This document shows positions 33,199 through 43,165 of a stretch of 64,000 bases of DNA, piece after piece (position 1 is the first letter of the stretch; each line of letters starts with the position of its first letter). A program made the translations under genes and the position numbers. The DNA comes from CAZNXJ01 sp964577115 (lineage in GTDB: Bacteria > Planctomycetota > Planctomycetia > Pirellulales > Pirellulaceae), in assembly GCA_964577115.1 (NCBI GenBank), contig CAZNXJ010000011.1:62001-126000 (forward strand). The letters run 5' to 3'. The notes under the pieces were generated by a model. It worked only from the letters and a program-made list of their open reading frames with translations, was not told the DNA's origin and ran no database searches.

Positions 33199-36060
33199 TT
33201 AGTCGACGTAGCGGAAGTCGATCGAGGCGATAACTCCATGAATGAGCTGCGTCCATCCTGCCACAGGATTGTCGGCGAATCCACTGAGTAGCTCGCGGCA
33301 CGCCGCCTGCTCGGCCGCCGACGGTGCTCGGCCGAGCGCTTCTCGGAACAGACGCTCGAGCCGCTCGCCGTCGTCGCGCGACGGGCAGGCCAGCAAACGC
33401 TCAGCGGCATCACGCGCTTGCTGCTGGACGAACTCGCTATTCATCAGAAACAGCGCTTGCGGGACCGTGTTGGTCTGATTGCGGCGCCCTGTCGGCATAC
33501 TGGGGTCCGCAAAATCGAACACTTCAAAAATATCCGGCAGCGAGTTGCGGAGTACCGGCACGTACACGCTGCGCCGCCGCCCGGTGTATTGGAAGTCAAA
33601 GTCCGCCGTCATGCCCGGGGCGAGCGTTGAACCACCCATGGTCCAATCGATGGTGCCGGCGAGCTGAAGCATCGCGTCGCGGAGGCTTTCGGCATCCAGG
33701 CGCTTGCGGAAAGCTCGGCCGAAGAGCCGGTTTTCGGGATCAGCTTCGACGAGCGAGTCACTTGCGGCTGACGCCAACCGATAGGTACGCGTTAACACCA
33801 GTGTGCGAACAAGCTTCTTGGTCGACCAGCCATCGGCCATGAACTGACGCGTTAAGTAATCCAGCAACTCGGGGTGCGATGGTGGCTCGCCCGTCGTTCC
33901 AAAATTGTTCGTCGTCCGTACCAGCCCAGCCCCAAACAACCAGTGCCACGCGCGATTGACGAAGACGCGCGCGGTGAGTGGATTGCGTTCACTGGCAATC
34001 CATTCGGCAAGCTGCACTCGGCCGCTCGCTTCCGTCGGCATTTCGGGCAGCGGCTCGTAATTGGCTACTTGAAGAAACCCTCGCTCCACTGGTTCGCCCA
34101 GCGTATGCACGCTGCCGCGAAGGTGGATGCGCATTTCCGGCACCGTGCCGGTTTCTCGTAGTCCCAGCGACCGCGGGCGCGGCGGCGCGGCCGCGAGTAG
34201 CGCTTTGCGTTCGGCTTCAAGCTGTTTCACTAGCGTGCGTGCTTCGGCCAACTTCGCCGAATCAACCGTGGACTGCGACGTTTCGAGCTCGCTGATGGGA
34301 AGAAATTGCACGGCATCCGCGATGACGTACCCGTCCGCTTCCTCATTCGAGATCATGACGAACGCTTGGCCGTCGCGTTCGAAACGAAATTGGCCGAGCG
34401 ACACAAAGTGCCCGAGGATCGGTGGTGCTTCGCGCTGGTTTATCTGCCGAGTTGTTTCGCCGTCGGCACTGAACACCGTCACGCGCACGTTCGTCGCGCG
34501 ATTGCTGCTGTCTGAATACGCCACGCGCACCTCGTACACGCCCGGTTCCAGCGACTCGGGCTGGAACGTCAACGTTTTCTCGCCCTGCCCTGTGTTCTGG
34601 TCGTGGATGTATCCGTCGCCGATGTAACGGCCTGACGACTGTGATTTCTGCCATTGCCCAACGGCGATTGCTTGGGAGTCGTCGAGCACGATGCCGGGGA
34701 ATGCGTCGAGCGGGGCAACCGGCGAACCTGATTTGTCCAGTTCGCTCAAGGTTTGCCGTGCGGCGCTGAGTCGTTTATCGAGAGCGGCAAGCTGCCGTTC
34801 GTGAGCTTCCATCCGTTGCTGCTGCTCTGGGGGCAAAGGTAACGGGATCTCGATCCATTTCGAAACATTGGCATGCTCGAGTGCCTGCGTTCCGCGCAGG
34901 ATCTTCGCCAAGGCGTAGTAATCACGCGTCGGTATCGGATCGAACTTATGGTCGTGACACCGAGCGCACCCGATGGTTTGACCGAGCAGCGCCTGGCCAA
35001 TAACGTCGAGCTGCTCGTCGATGTAGTCCATCTCGAGCTGCTGCTTGTCTTGCTCTTCGAGGTTCGTGTTGCCAAGCGCGAGAAACGTGGTGGCGATGGT
35101 TTGCCGCTGTGCTTGAACAGCATCCCGCGCAGGAAGCAGGTCGCCAGCGATCTGTTCCACGAGCATCTGCTGCACGGATCGATCTGCATTGAACGCATCG
35201 ATGACGTAGTCACGATAGCGCCACGCTTCGGGAAGCACCAAACCACGCAGCGTGAGCGACTCGCCAAACCGCACCACATCCAGCCAATGACGTCCCCAGC
35301 GTTCGCCAAAACGAGGTGACGCGAGCAGGCGATCGACAACACGCTCGAATGCGTCGGGCGAATCGTCGGCCAGGAACGCGTCGATCTCTTCCGGGGAAGG
35401 TGCAAGGCCGATCAAATCAAAGTAAGCGCGCCGGAGGAGCGTTTCGCGCGAGGCGTCGCCAACCGGCTCGAGTTGCCGCGCTTCAAGCTCCGCAAGAATG
35501 AACCGATCGACGGGACTGTTGGTCCACTCTTCATCCTGAACGTGCGGGACCGGATAGGGGGCTGGCAACTGATACGCCCAATGTTGGCGCGCCGAATCGA
35601 GGTCGAGCTCGGAAACCTTTTCGCGGACCGGGGTGTCAGCGCGGCGCGGATCCGGAGCACCGCGGCGGATCCATTGTTCAAAATGTTCGATGGTTTTTTC
35701 CGGCAACCGACCGTCGGGTGGCATTTGGAGATGCGGATCGTCGTAGCGGATCGCGCTCATGAGGCGGCTGCTCGTCGGATCACCGGGCACGACGGCAGGA
35801 CCCGTATCGCCGCCGGCGAGCAGCCCGTCGCGCGAATCCACGCGCAGTCCACCGTCCGGCGACTCGCTATCTGCATGGCATTCGTAGCAGCGTTCGACGA
35901 GCACGGGGCGGATATGCCGTTCGAAGAACTGGAGATCCTCGGCCGGCAACGTGTCGTCGGCCGCGAGGAACCCTGCCCCTCGCGCGAGCATGACGAAGAC
36001 TGTCACAAACGCCGCCCAGGGAGCGTGCTTATGGCGACGGAAATCTGGTGAATAGCTCAT
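33199..36060 (-). CDS. PSCyt1-DUF1549-DUF1553 exported cytochrome with golvesin-like insert
   Basis: 953 residues. A signal peptide (FVTVFVMLARGAGFLAAD) precedes the PSCyt1 cytochrome domain with CYECH near residue 58 and PPDGRLP. DUF1549 follows (about 180-390), with CARCHDHKFDPI, a second haem motif. A linker of coiled-coil character (440-460) leads to an insert of about 120 residues (GQWQKSQSSGRYIGDGYIHD to ADAVQFLP) like the golvesin/Xly carbohydrate-binding domain. DUF1553 then ends the protein, with GLVRTTNNFG and the tail IHGVIASIDFRYVD. Exported c-type cytochrome is predicted. It starts inside the stop of the preceding DUF1501 gene (ATGA overlap at 36057-36060) and is paired with the next DUF1501. 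Confidence 0.92.
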   Translation of the reverse strand: MSYSPDFRRHKHAPWAAFVTVFVMLARGAGFLAADDTLPAEDLQFFERHIRPVLVERCYECHADSESPDGGLRVDSRDGLLAGGDTGPAVVPGDPTSSRLMSAIRYDDPHLQMPPDGRLPEKTIEHFEQWIRRGAPDPRRADTPVREKVSELDLDSARQHWAYQLPAPYPVPHVQDEEWTNSPVDRFILAELEARQLEPVGDASRETLLRRAYFDLIGLAPSPEEIDAFLADDSPDAFERVVDRLLASPRFGERWGRHWLDVVRFGESLTLRGLVLPEAWRYRDYVIDAFNADRSVQQMLVEQIAGDLLPARDAVQAQRQTIATTFLALGNTNLEEQDKQQLEMDYIDEQLDVIGQALLGQTIGCARCHDHKFDPIPTRDYYALAKILRGTQALEHANVSKWIEIPLPLPPEQQQRMEAHERQLAALDKRLSAARQTLSELDKSGSPVAPLDAFPGIVLDDSQAIAVGQWQKSQSSGRYIGDGYIHDQNTGQGEKTLTFQPESLEPGVYEVRVAYSDSSNRATNVRVTVFSADGETTRQINQREAPPILGHFVSLGQFRFERDGQAFVMISNEEADGYVIADAVQFLPISELETSQSTVDSAKLAEARTLVKQLEAERKALLAAAPPRPRSLGLRETGTVPEMRIHLRGSVHTLGEPVERGFLQVANYEPLPEMPTEASGRVQLAEWIASERNPLTARVFVNRAWHWLFGAGLVRTTNNFGTTGEPPSHPELLDYLTRQFMADGWSTKKLVRTLVLTRTYRLASAASDSLVEADPENRLFGRAFRKRLDAESLRDAMLQLAGTIDWTMGGSTLAPGMTADFDFQYTGRRRSVYVPVLRNSLPDIFEVFDFADPSMPTGRRNQTNTVPQALFLMNSEFVQQQARDAAERLLACPSRDDGERLERLFREALGRAPSAAEQAACRELLSGFADNPVAGWTQLIHGVIASIDFRYVD

Positions 36061-37520
36061 GCCAGCAGCTCCTCGATGACGCGGCCATGCACATCGGTAA
36101 GCCGGTAGTAGCGGCCCTGGAATTTATAGGTTAGCCGCTCGTGGTCAATGCCCAACAAATGCAATATCGTTGCGTGCAGATCATGCACGTGGACGCCGTC
36201 GCGCACGAGGTTATAGCTGAAGTCGTCGGTCTCGCCATACGTGAAACCGGCACGTGTGCCGCCGCCGGCCATCCACATCGTAAAGCAGCGTGGATGATGG
36301 TCGCGCCCATAATCGTCCGGCGCGAGATGGCCCTGACAATACACGGTGCGACCAAACTCACCACCCCATACGACGAGCGTATCGTCGAGCAGCCCGCGCT
36401 GCTTCAGGTCCGTTATTAACGCGGCGACTGGTTGATCGGTCATCCGGCACTGGAGCGGCAGATCGCGCGGCAACTTCAGATGCTGATCCCACCCGCGATG
36501 AAACAGCTGAACGAAGCGAACGCCGCGTTCGGCCAACCGGCGGGCGAGCAGGCAATTGAAGGCGAACGAGCCGCGCTTCCTGGCATCCGGGCCGTACTGC
36601 GCGAGCGTTTCCTCCGATTCGTCAGCCAGATCCGTCAGCTCTGGAACGGACGTTTGCATTCGAAAGGCCATCTCGTACTGGGCAATCCGAGTTTCAATTT
36701 CCGGGTCACGTACCCGCAGGTGGTGCATCTCGTTCAGGGCGGCCAGGCCATCCAGGTAACGCCGGCGGTCGGCTGTGTTGATGCCGGTAGGATTTGAGAG
36801 ATACAGCACCGGATCGCCGACGCTGCGGAATTTGACACCCTGATACCGCGTCGGCAGGAAGCCGCTGCCCCAGAGTCGATCGTAGAGCGGTTGGTCGCCC
36901 GAGCCGGAGGTGAGTGCAATGAATGCGGGTAAATTCTCGTTCTCCGTTCCCAGGCCGTACGCCAGCCACGAGCCAATGCTCGGGCGGCCGGCAAGCTGCG
37001 CCCCGGTTTGAAAGAACGTAATGGCGGGGTCGTGGTTGATGGCCTCCGTGTGCATCGATCGGATGATGCACAAATCGTCGGCGATGGACGCCAAATGGGG
37101 CAGCAGCTCGCTGATCCACGCGCCGCTCTTCCCATGCTGCGCAAAGCGGTAGATGGACCGCGCGATCGGAAAACGGTCCTGCGTCGCAGTCATGCCGGTT
37201 AACCGCTGACCCTGCCGAACCGAGTCGGGCAGATCTGTGCCATGCCATTTGTCGAGCTGCGGTTTGTAGTCAAACAGATCGATTTGCGAGGGGCCGCCGG
37301 ACTGAAACAAATAGATGACGCGTTTGGCACGGGGGGCGAAGTGAGGCAGGTTTTCGCGTGACGCGTTACTGTCACTCGCCTCGCCTTCGCTGGCTAATAG
37401 TGTGGCGAGCGCGGCACTTCCGATCCCCAATCCGCCCCGCCTCAGGAAATGGCGGCGATCGAGGAGCGCCGGAGGGGCCACGAGCTGCGACGAATGTGTG
37501 CGCGTGTTCGAGTTCGTCAT
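36057..37520 (-). CDS. DUF1501 protein
   Basis: 487 residues, Tat-type leader (DRRHFLRRGGLGIGSAALATL). The DUF1501 domain covers the rest: RAKRVIYLFQSGGPSQIDLFDYKP, WGGEFGRTVYCQGHLAP, DHHPRCFTMWMAGGGTRAG, HVHDLHATILHLLGIDHERL and DVHGRVIEELLA. Its sequence differs markedly from the second DUF1501 of the run at 31736. The ATG at 37520 overlaps the stop of the upstream cytochrome gene by four bases (TGA within ATGA), and its own stop overlaps the next cytochrome start in the same way, so all three genes are translationally coupled. Predicted to act outside the cytoplasm with its paired cytochrome. Confidence 0.93.
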   Translation of the reverse strand: MTNSNTRTHSSQLVAPPALLDRRHFLRRGGLGIGSAALATLLASEGEASDSNASRENLPHFAPRAKRVIYLFQSGGPSQIDLFDYKPQLDKWHGTDLPDSVRQGQRLTGMTATQDRFPIARSIYRFAQHGKSGAWISELLPHLASIADDLCIIRSMHTEAINHDPAITFFQTGAQLAGRPSIGSWLAYGLGTENENLPAFIALTSGSGDQPLYDRLWGSGFLPTRYQGVKFRSVGDPVLYLSNPTGINTADRRRYLDGLAALNEMHHLRVRDPEIETRIAQYEMAFRMQTSVPELTDLADESEETLAQYGPDARKRGSFAFNCLLARRLAERGVRFVQLFHRGWDQHLKLPRDLPLQCRMTDQPVAALITDLKQRGLLDDTLVVWGGEFGRTVYCQGHLAPDDYGRDHHPRCFTMWMAGGGTRAGFTYGETDDFSYNLVRDGVHVHDLHATILHLLGIDHERLTYKFQGRYYRLTDVHGRVIEELLA

Positions 37521-40500
37521 TCTTTCGTCACCACTTCGTCGAGATTCAAAATTAGGCTGGCCAGCACCGTGTCCGTCGCCAGCTCGGTCGGATCGACGGA
37601 AGCCGCGGCGGGTGTTTCGCCGATGGCGAGCAGTTCCACCGCCGACTGCGGATCCGCGCGATAGCGGTCGGCAAACGCATGGCGCAAATCGAGTAACACA
37701 GCGAGCTCGCGATCGCTTGGCGATCGCGCCGTCAGAAGGCGGAACATGTAAGCCACGCGCGCCGCGGCTGTGACATCCGCTTCATGGAACGCTCGGGCCG
37801 CGAGGTGCCGAGCGGCCTCGAGGTGTCCGGTTTCATTCATCAGTGCCAGGGCCTGAAGCGGCGTGTTCGTGCGCGCTCGGCGAACGATACACGTCTCGCG
37901 CGATGGGGCGTCCAGCGCGGCCATCGTGGGCGGCGAAACCGTTCGCTTCCAATAGGTGTAAAGGCTGCGGCGATACAGGTCCGCTCCGTGGCTTTGATGA
38001 TAGTCGGTGTCGGTGGCGATCTCCCGCCACAGGCCGTCCGGTTGATACGGTTTTACGGACGGGCCGCCGAGCCGCCGGTCGAGCAGTCCCGCAGCGGCTA
38101 GCATCTGGTCACGCAGCATTTCGGCATTCATCCGAAAACGGGGACCTCGCGCGAGCAACCGGTTTTCCGGGTCGCGCTGCCAAATCTCGTCGGTCGCATA
38201 GGAGGATTGCTGGTATGTCGAGCTGGTAACGATCAGCCGCAGGAGTTGCTTGAGATCCCAGCCGGTGTGTTGGAATTCAACGGCGAGCCAGTCGAGCAGC
38301 TCCGGATGACTCGGCCGCTCGCCCTGCAAACCGAAATCTTCGGACGTTTTTACCAGGCCCACGCCGAACAGCAGTTGCCAATAGCGGTTGACGATTACCC
38401 GCGCGGTCAGCGGTTGCTCGGGGGCAACCAGCCACTGGGCCAGGCCCAGGCGATTCCTGGGCCGATCGGGACCGAAGGGAGGCAGACATGCGGGCACATC
38501 CCGCTCGACGGATTCCGTCGGCCGATCGTACTGGCCGCGCGCGAGCACAAAAGTGGGACGCGGAGGCGAGATATCCTCCATGACCATGACCGTTGGAAAC
38601 GACTCGATCAGCTCGGTACGCCGCCGTTCGAGATCACGCACTGCATGCTCAGCCGCTCGCAGATGTTCCGGCGCGTGGTGTTCGAGGAAGTACGCGGAAA
38701 GCTTTTTCTTTTGCGCTGCCGTGCGCTGGTCTGCGGGCATCGCGAGCACCTCGCTGAGCGGCTCGACGGTGCCGAGCATCAACAGTTCGTCGGCTGATAG
38801 CACGCGCCGATAAATGTGCACCTCATCGACATCGCCTCGCAAACGACCCTTCGGCCCATGCCCGGCACCAACCCGCAGCGGTTCGGCCGTGGCAAACGAC
38901 TGGTTGATCAGGTCGAGCAGGACGCGCATGGGCTGCACTTGCCCGTTGACCACCAACTGGATCCCCGCAGCGCGGCGCGAACCATCGTACGTTGCCGCGA
39001 CGTGAATCCATCGACTCTGAGGAATCGGCTCGGCCGTTTCGACGCGAATGGCGTCGTCGAGCCAGCGCTTGACGAGATTCAATTGGAGGCGGCCATTCGA
39101 AAGCACAAGGCTGTAGCCATCGCCTTCCGCGGCATCGGTCATGCGGCTGAGAATCGTGCCGTTGGGGGCGTCCGTTCGGATCCACGCCGAGAGCGTGAAC
39201 TTGTCGAAGTACCCGAACGTGCCGACATCGCCAAGTTCGACGTGTCGCTCGCCGTCGAGCCGTATCGCGCTGCCAGCGGCTCCGTCCGAACAGTACTCCG
39301 CCGGGCCACCGACAAATGCGGCGGCAACATCGGCAGCGTTGCTGTATTGGTCATTATTGGCACTGTCCGGTTCCGCGCAGTAGCGAGCCACCAGCCCGTC
39401 GTTGGGCGACCAGACGATGGGGGTGCTGGAGTGGAACTGCTGCTGCCAGGCGACTTCGGCATTGGCGAGCTCGCTCGCCAGGGCACTTCGCCGCTCGCGG
39501 GCCTCGGCAAGCTGCTGAGTAATGCTGTCGAGCTGCTCACGCTGCTCGTCTGTTGGCGCAGCTATGTACGGCGGCGAGTTGCCTTCCTTGATCGCGCGGC
39601 CGAATTCGGGAACGCTGTTGAAGAACGCATAGAGCTGATAGAACTCCTTCTGCCGCACTGGATCGTACTTGTGATCGTGGCAGCGAGCGCAGCCAAGCGT
39701 CAAACCGAGCCACACGGTGGAGGTCGTTTCTACTCGGTCGACGACATACTCGACGGCATACTCTTCCGGAATAATGCCTCCCTCGGCGTTGCCGCGGTGA
39801 TTGCGTTGAAAGCCGGTCGCGATGCGCTGCGCCACCGTGGCATTCGGCAGCAAATCGCCGGCGATTTGTTCGATCGTGAACTGGTCGAAGGGGTGATTGC
39901 GATTGAACGCGTCAATCACCCAGTCGCGCCAACGCCACATGAAACGCGGCCCGTCGTTTTGATAGCCGCTGGTATCGGCATAGCGCGCGCCGTCGAGCCA
40001 ATCCACCGCCATACGCTCGCCGTAAGCCGGCGACGCGAGTAACCGATCGACCAGTCGTTCGTACGCGCCCGGCGCTTCGTCGTTCAGAAACGCATCCACT
40101 TCTTCCGGTGTCGGTGGCAGGCCGGTCAGGTCAAGCGTTATACGCCGGATGAGCGCCGTGCGGCTGGCCCGGGGGGCCGGCACGAGTCCTTCGGATTCGA
40201 GACTCGCCAAAACAAACGCATCGATCGGATTGCGAATCCAAGCGACATCCTCGACCTGCGGCAGCGGCGGACGTACGGGAGTTACAAACGACCAGTGTGG
40301 CTGCCAGGGCGCTCCTTGTTCGATCCATTGTTGCAGCAGGTCGACCTGCGCCATGGAGAGTTGTCGAGTGAACTCGGGGGGCGGCATCTTTTCTCCCGGG
40401 TCGGTCGAACGAATGCGCCGCGAAAGTTCGCTGCCGTTGGGATTGCCCTTGGAGACGACGGTGATGCCGTCGCGCTGGCGAAAGAGGCCTTCGGGCTGAT

Positions 40501-40690
40501 CGAGCCGCAGGTCGGCTTCCCGCGACGCATCGTCCGGACCATGGCAGGCGTAACAGAAGTCCGAAAGAATCGGGCGAATTTCACGGTCGAAGTCGATCGC
40601 TTCGTTCGCCTCAGCCGCTCGCGCGCTAGGGGGCCCCGGAATGGATTGCAGCAACAGGAACACGGCGATCCAGGTCCGCCCAGCAGGCAT
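37517..40690 (-). CDS. PSCyt1-DUF1549-LamG-DUF1553 exported cytochrome
   Basis: 1057 residues from the ATG at 40690, which has GAGGAA seven bases upstream; a frame extending to 41233 has no coding character. Signal peptide (WIAVFLLLQSIPGPPSARA), PSCyt1 with haem motif CYACHGPDD near residue 48, then DUF1549 with CARCHDHKYDPV. A LamG/concanavalin-type domain sits between about 490 and 690 (IRLDGERHVELGDVGTFGY, FTLSAWIRTD, IHVAATYDG, DEVHIYRR), and DUF1553 (LTARVIVNRYWQLLFGVGLV) follows. This is the first gene of the run and probably the operon start. The LamG domain suggests binding to polysaccharide or protein at the surface. Confidence 0.93.
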   Translation of the reverse strand: MPAGRTWIAVFLLLQSIPGPPSARAAEANEAIDFDREIRPILSDFCYACHGPDDASREADLRLDQPEGLFRQRDGITVVSKGNPNGSELSRRIRSTDPGEKMPPPEFTRQLSMAQVDLLQQWIEQGAPWQPHWSFVTPVRPPLPQVEDVAWIRNPIDAFVLASLESEGLVPAPRASRTALIRRITLDLTGLPPTPEEVDAFLNDEAPGAYERLVDRLLASPAYGERMAVDWLDGARYADTSGYQNDGPRFMWRWRDWVIDAFNRNHPFDQFTIEQIAGDLLPNATVAQRIATGFQRNHRGNAEGGIIPEEYAVEYVVDRVETTSTVWLGLTLGCARCHDHKYDPVRQKEFYQLYAFFNSVPEFGRAIKEGNSPPYIAAPTDEQREQLDSITQQLAEARERRSALASELANAEVAWQQQFHSSTPIVWSPNDGLVARYCAEPDSANNDQYSNAADVAAAFVGGPAEYCSDGAAGSAIRLDGERHVELGDVGTFGYFDKFTLSAWIRTDAPNGTILSRMTDAAEGDGYSLVLSNGRLQLNLVKRWLDDAIRVETAEPIPQSRWIHVAATYDGSRRAAGIQLVVNGQVQPMRVLLDLINQSFATAEPLRVGAGHGPKGRLRGDVDEVHIYRRVLSADELLMLGTVEPLSEVLAMPADQRTAAQKKKLSAYFLEHHAPEHLRAAEHAVRDLERRRTELIESFPTVMVMEDISPPRPTFVLARGQYDRPTESVERDVPACLPPFGPDRPRNRLGLAQWLVAPEQPLTARVIVNRYWQLLFGVGLVKTSEDFGLQGERPSHPELLDWLAVEFQHTGWDLKQLLRLIVTSSTYQQSSYATDEIWQRDPENRLLARGPRFRMNAEMLRDQMLAAAGLLDRRLGGPSVKPYQPDGLWREIATDTDYHQSHGADLYRRSLYTYWKRTVSPPTMAALDAPSRETCIVRRARTNTPLQALALMNETGHLEAARHLAARAFHEADVTAAARVAYMFRLLTARSPSDRELAVLLDLRHAFADRYRADPQSAVELLAIGETPAAASVDPTELATDTVLASLILNLDEVVTKE

Positions 40691-41055
40691 AGCAAATTCC
40701 TCGAATTCGCTTTGAGTTCGTACCGCGCAATGGCGTTGAGAATTATCCGTTACCCACGGACAGGATCGCAAGGAAGGAATGGCGTGAAATGGCGAATCGG
40801 CTCGAAGAATTGGATGAACGATGAAGGCGGAGCGGCGAGAGGAACGACGCGTGCATGCGCCTCGTGCCGCTCGCAGCGTCGACGCGCGTGGGGGCGATTG
40901 CCCGCCAGCTGATATCTCCTTTTCTCGTTTGCTTCGCGCCGGGGCATGCATTACGCTGGACGGACAGCGCCTAAATACCAACTCTGCGCTTGCCCCCTGT
41001 GATCTGCGGCGCTGCTTCCCGCGATCGCACTCTTGATATCGCCAGGGGGTTCTCC
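40691..41055. promoter_or_regulatory. Divergent promoter region between the cytochrome/DUF1501 operon and the PFOR operon
   Basis: 365 bases between two oppositely oriented long operons. Both Shine-Dalgarno sites are at its edges (GAGGAA for 40690, CCAGGGGG for 41056). No defined promoter class, operator or repeat was recognised within, and no gene is credible here. Confidence 0.5.
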
Positions 41056-43068
41056 ATGAATCACGCCTTGCTTGCGCCGGCGACTTCGGAGCTCTCGCGT
41101 CGAGATCGCTCCCCAACGCTTCTGCCCTCTCGGAATGAATCCAAGATTCCGTATCCAGGCATTCCGGTGACGTGTGACGGTGCGGAAGCTGTCGTTTGGG
41201 TGGAGACACACATATCGCAAGGAAGCGGCGCATATCCGATCACCAGCTCGACGACGATGGGCGGCGGGTTCAATGCCGCGGTCATGAACGGGCAGACGAA
41301 CCTCTGGGGCGATCCGCTCGTGTTCATGGAGCCAGAGAGCGAACATTCCTCCGCGTCGTTTTGCGAAGGATTTGCGCTGGCCGGCGGACGCGTCACAAAT
41401 TTCACGTCCGGGCAAGGCCTCGTCCTGATGAAAGAGGTGCTGTACACGATCTCCGGTAAACGCTTGCCCGTTGTCTTTAATATTGGGGCTCGGGCGCTGA
41501 CGAGCCATTCACTGAACGTGCATGCCGGGCATGACGATTTGATGAGCGTGGCCGATTGCGGCTGGGGCATGTTGTTCGCGCGAAACGCGCAGGAAGCCGC
41601 CGATCTCTGCTTGATCGCTCGGCGAGCGGCCGAGGCATCGCAGACCCCCTTCTTCAGCGTGCAAGACGGCTTTCTGACGACACACACGGTCGAATCGGTG
41701 CGGCTGCCAGAACCTGAGATGATGAAGCAATTCATCGGTAGCCCGCAAGAAAAGCTGCTCAACCTGATGGATCCGGCGAACCCTTTGATGTCCGGAGTGG
41801 TGCAGAACCAGGACTCGTACATGAAAGGGAAAATCGCTCAGCGCAGCTACTACGACCGCGTTAAACCGGCGCTTGAGGAGGCGTTCGCCGAGTTCGGCCG
41901 GCAGACGGGGCGCACGTACGGGCTCGTTGTCGCGCATCGCTGTGAGGATGCTGATTACATCGTTGTCGGCATGGGTAGCTACATGGAGACCGCTCAGGTC
42001 ACCATCGACTATCTGCGCGACGTGAAAGGTCTCCCCGTGGGATGCCTCACCGTGTATTGCTTCCGCCCGTTTCCGATGCACGAAATCGTTCGCGCCTTGC
42101 GATCGTGCCAGGCTTTCTCAGTTCTCGAGCGGATGGACGATCCGCTCTCGACGACCGGCAATCATCTGACGCGCGAGATCAAGGCGGCGTTTTGCGACGC
42201 GGCGACCGGTCAAATGGGGCAGCAGCGGATCGACCGGGTCCCGCGGATCTATCACGGCGCCGCTGGGCTGGGAAGTCGCGATGTGCGCCCGGCCGACGTC
42301 ATCGCCGTTGTACAGAACATGATGGACGGCGGTCCCGATTTCTTCTGCGTCGGCATCGATCATCCACTCGCGCTACGCCGTACGGAAGATCCCGACCTGC
42401 GTCCGAGCGGTGGGTTCTCGATGCGCGGCCACTCGGTCGGCGGCTTCGGCTCGGTCACCACGAACAAGGTGATTGCAACGATTGCCGGCGACGTGTTCGG
42501 AAAGGACGTGCAGGCCTATCCCAAATATGGGTCGGAGAAGAAAGGACTCCCGACAACCTATTACCTGACAATCGCCGACGAACACATCTACACGCACAGC
42601 GAACTGGAGTTCGTCGATCTGGTGATCCTGAATGACGTCAATGCGATCCAGGCCAATCCGCTCAAGGGGCTCGTCGAAGGCGGCGCAATTTTTATGCAAT
42701 CGCCGCATAACGACCCGACGGCGGTTTGGGAAGGCATCCCCGAACGACATCGGCAGACGATCCGCAACCGCCGGCTGCGTGTCTATTTCGCCGATACGGT
42801 TCGGATCGCCCGCGAAGTGGCTTCCGAGCCCGACTTGCAGATGCGCATGCAAGGTATCGTGACGCTCGGCGCGTTTCTCCGGCTGACGCCGTACGCTCGG
42901 GCCAGCGAGATGTCGGACGAACAGGTCATGGCGGGCGTGGAAAAGGCACTCCGGAAGTACTTCGGCAAGCGGGGTGAACGGGTTGTGCAGGACAACCTGA
43001 CGTGTGTTCGCCGGGGTTTCGAAGAACTGAAGCAAGTCACGCCCGAGATCATCGCCAGCGGCTCGTAG
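41056..43068 (+). CDS. Pyruvate:ferredoxin oxidoreductase, alpha/gamma part of a split NifJ-type enzyme
   Basis: 670 residues from the ATG at 41056 (AGGGGG upstream). It holds the PP/PYR and gamma domains of pyruvate:ferredoxin (flavodoxin) oxidoreductase: CDGAEAVVWVETHISQGSGA, PITSSTTMGGGFNAAVMNG, PLVFMEPESEHSSASFCEGF, GARALTSHSLNVHAGHDDLM, and the gamma-domain stretch GFSMRGHSVGGFGSVTTNKV. In the usual single-chain enzyme these are residues 1-650. The missing iron-sulfur and thiamine-binding parts are in the next gene. The enzyme decarboxylates pyruvate to acetyl-CoA with reduction of ferredoxin. The pair is a split version of a single NifJ chain. Confidence 0.9.
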   Translation: MNHALLAPATSELSRRDRSPTLLPSRNESKIPYPGIPVTCDGAEAVVWVETHISQGSGAYPITSSTTMGGGFNAAVMNGQTNLWGDPLVFMEPESEHSSASFCEGFALAGGRVTNFTSGQGLVLMKEVLYTISGKRLPVVFNIGARALTSHSLNVHAGHDDLMSVADCGWGMLFARNAQEAADLCLIARRAAEASQTPFFSVQDGFLTTHTVESVRLPEPEMMKQFIGSPQEKLLNLMDPANPLMSGVVQNQDSYMKGKIAQRSYYDRVKPALEEAFAEFGRQTGRTYGLVVAHRCEDADYIVVGMGSYMETAQVTIDYLRDVKGLPVGCLTVYCFRPFPMHEIVRALRSCQAFSVLERMDDPLSTTGNHLTREIKAAFCDAATGQMGQQRIDRVPRIYHGAAGLGSRDVRPADVIAVVQNMMDGGPDFFCVGIDHPLALRRTEDPDLRPSGGFSMRGHSVGGFGSVTTNKVIATIAGDVFGKDVQAYPKYGSEKKGLPTTYYLTIADEHIYTHSELEFVDLVILNDVNAIQANPLKGLVEGGAIFMQSPHNDPTAVWEGIPERHRQTIRNRRLRVYFADTVRIAREVASEPDLQMRMQGIVTLGAFLRLTPYARASEMSDEQVMAGVEKALRKYFGKRGERVVQDNLTCVRRGFEELKQVTPEIIASGS

Positions 43069-43165
43069 CGGGGTGGTTGCACAGTACCCATCCCAACGTG
43101 ACACCGTCCCTGCCGCGCGTCGAACGCACTGCCAACGAACACACCGCAAACAACGGATAACTGCC

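Noticed and set aside
38816..40042. 408-residue open frame on the plus strand inside the LamG cytochrome gene
   Set aside because: Antisense to a gene with clear PSCyt, DUF1549 and LamG features.
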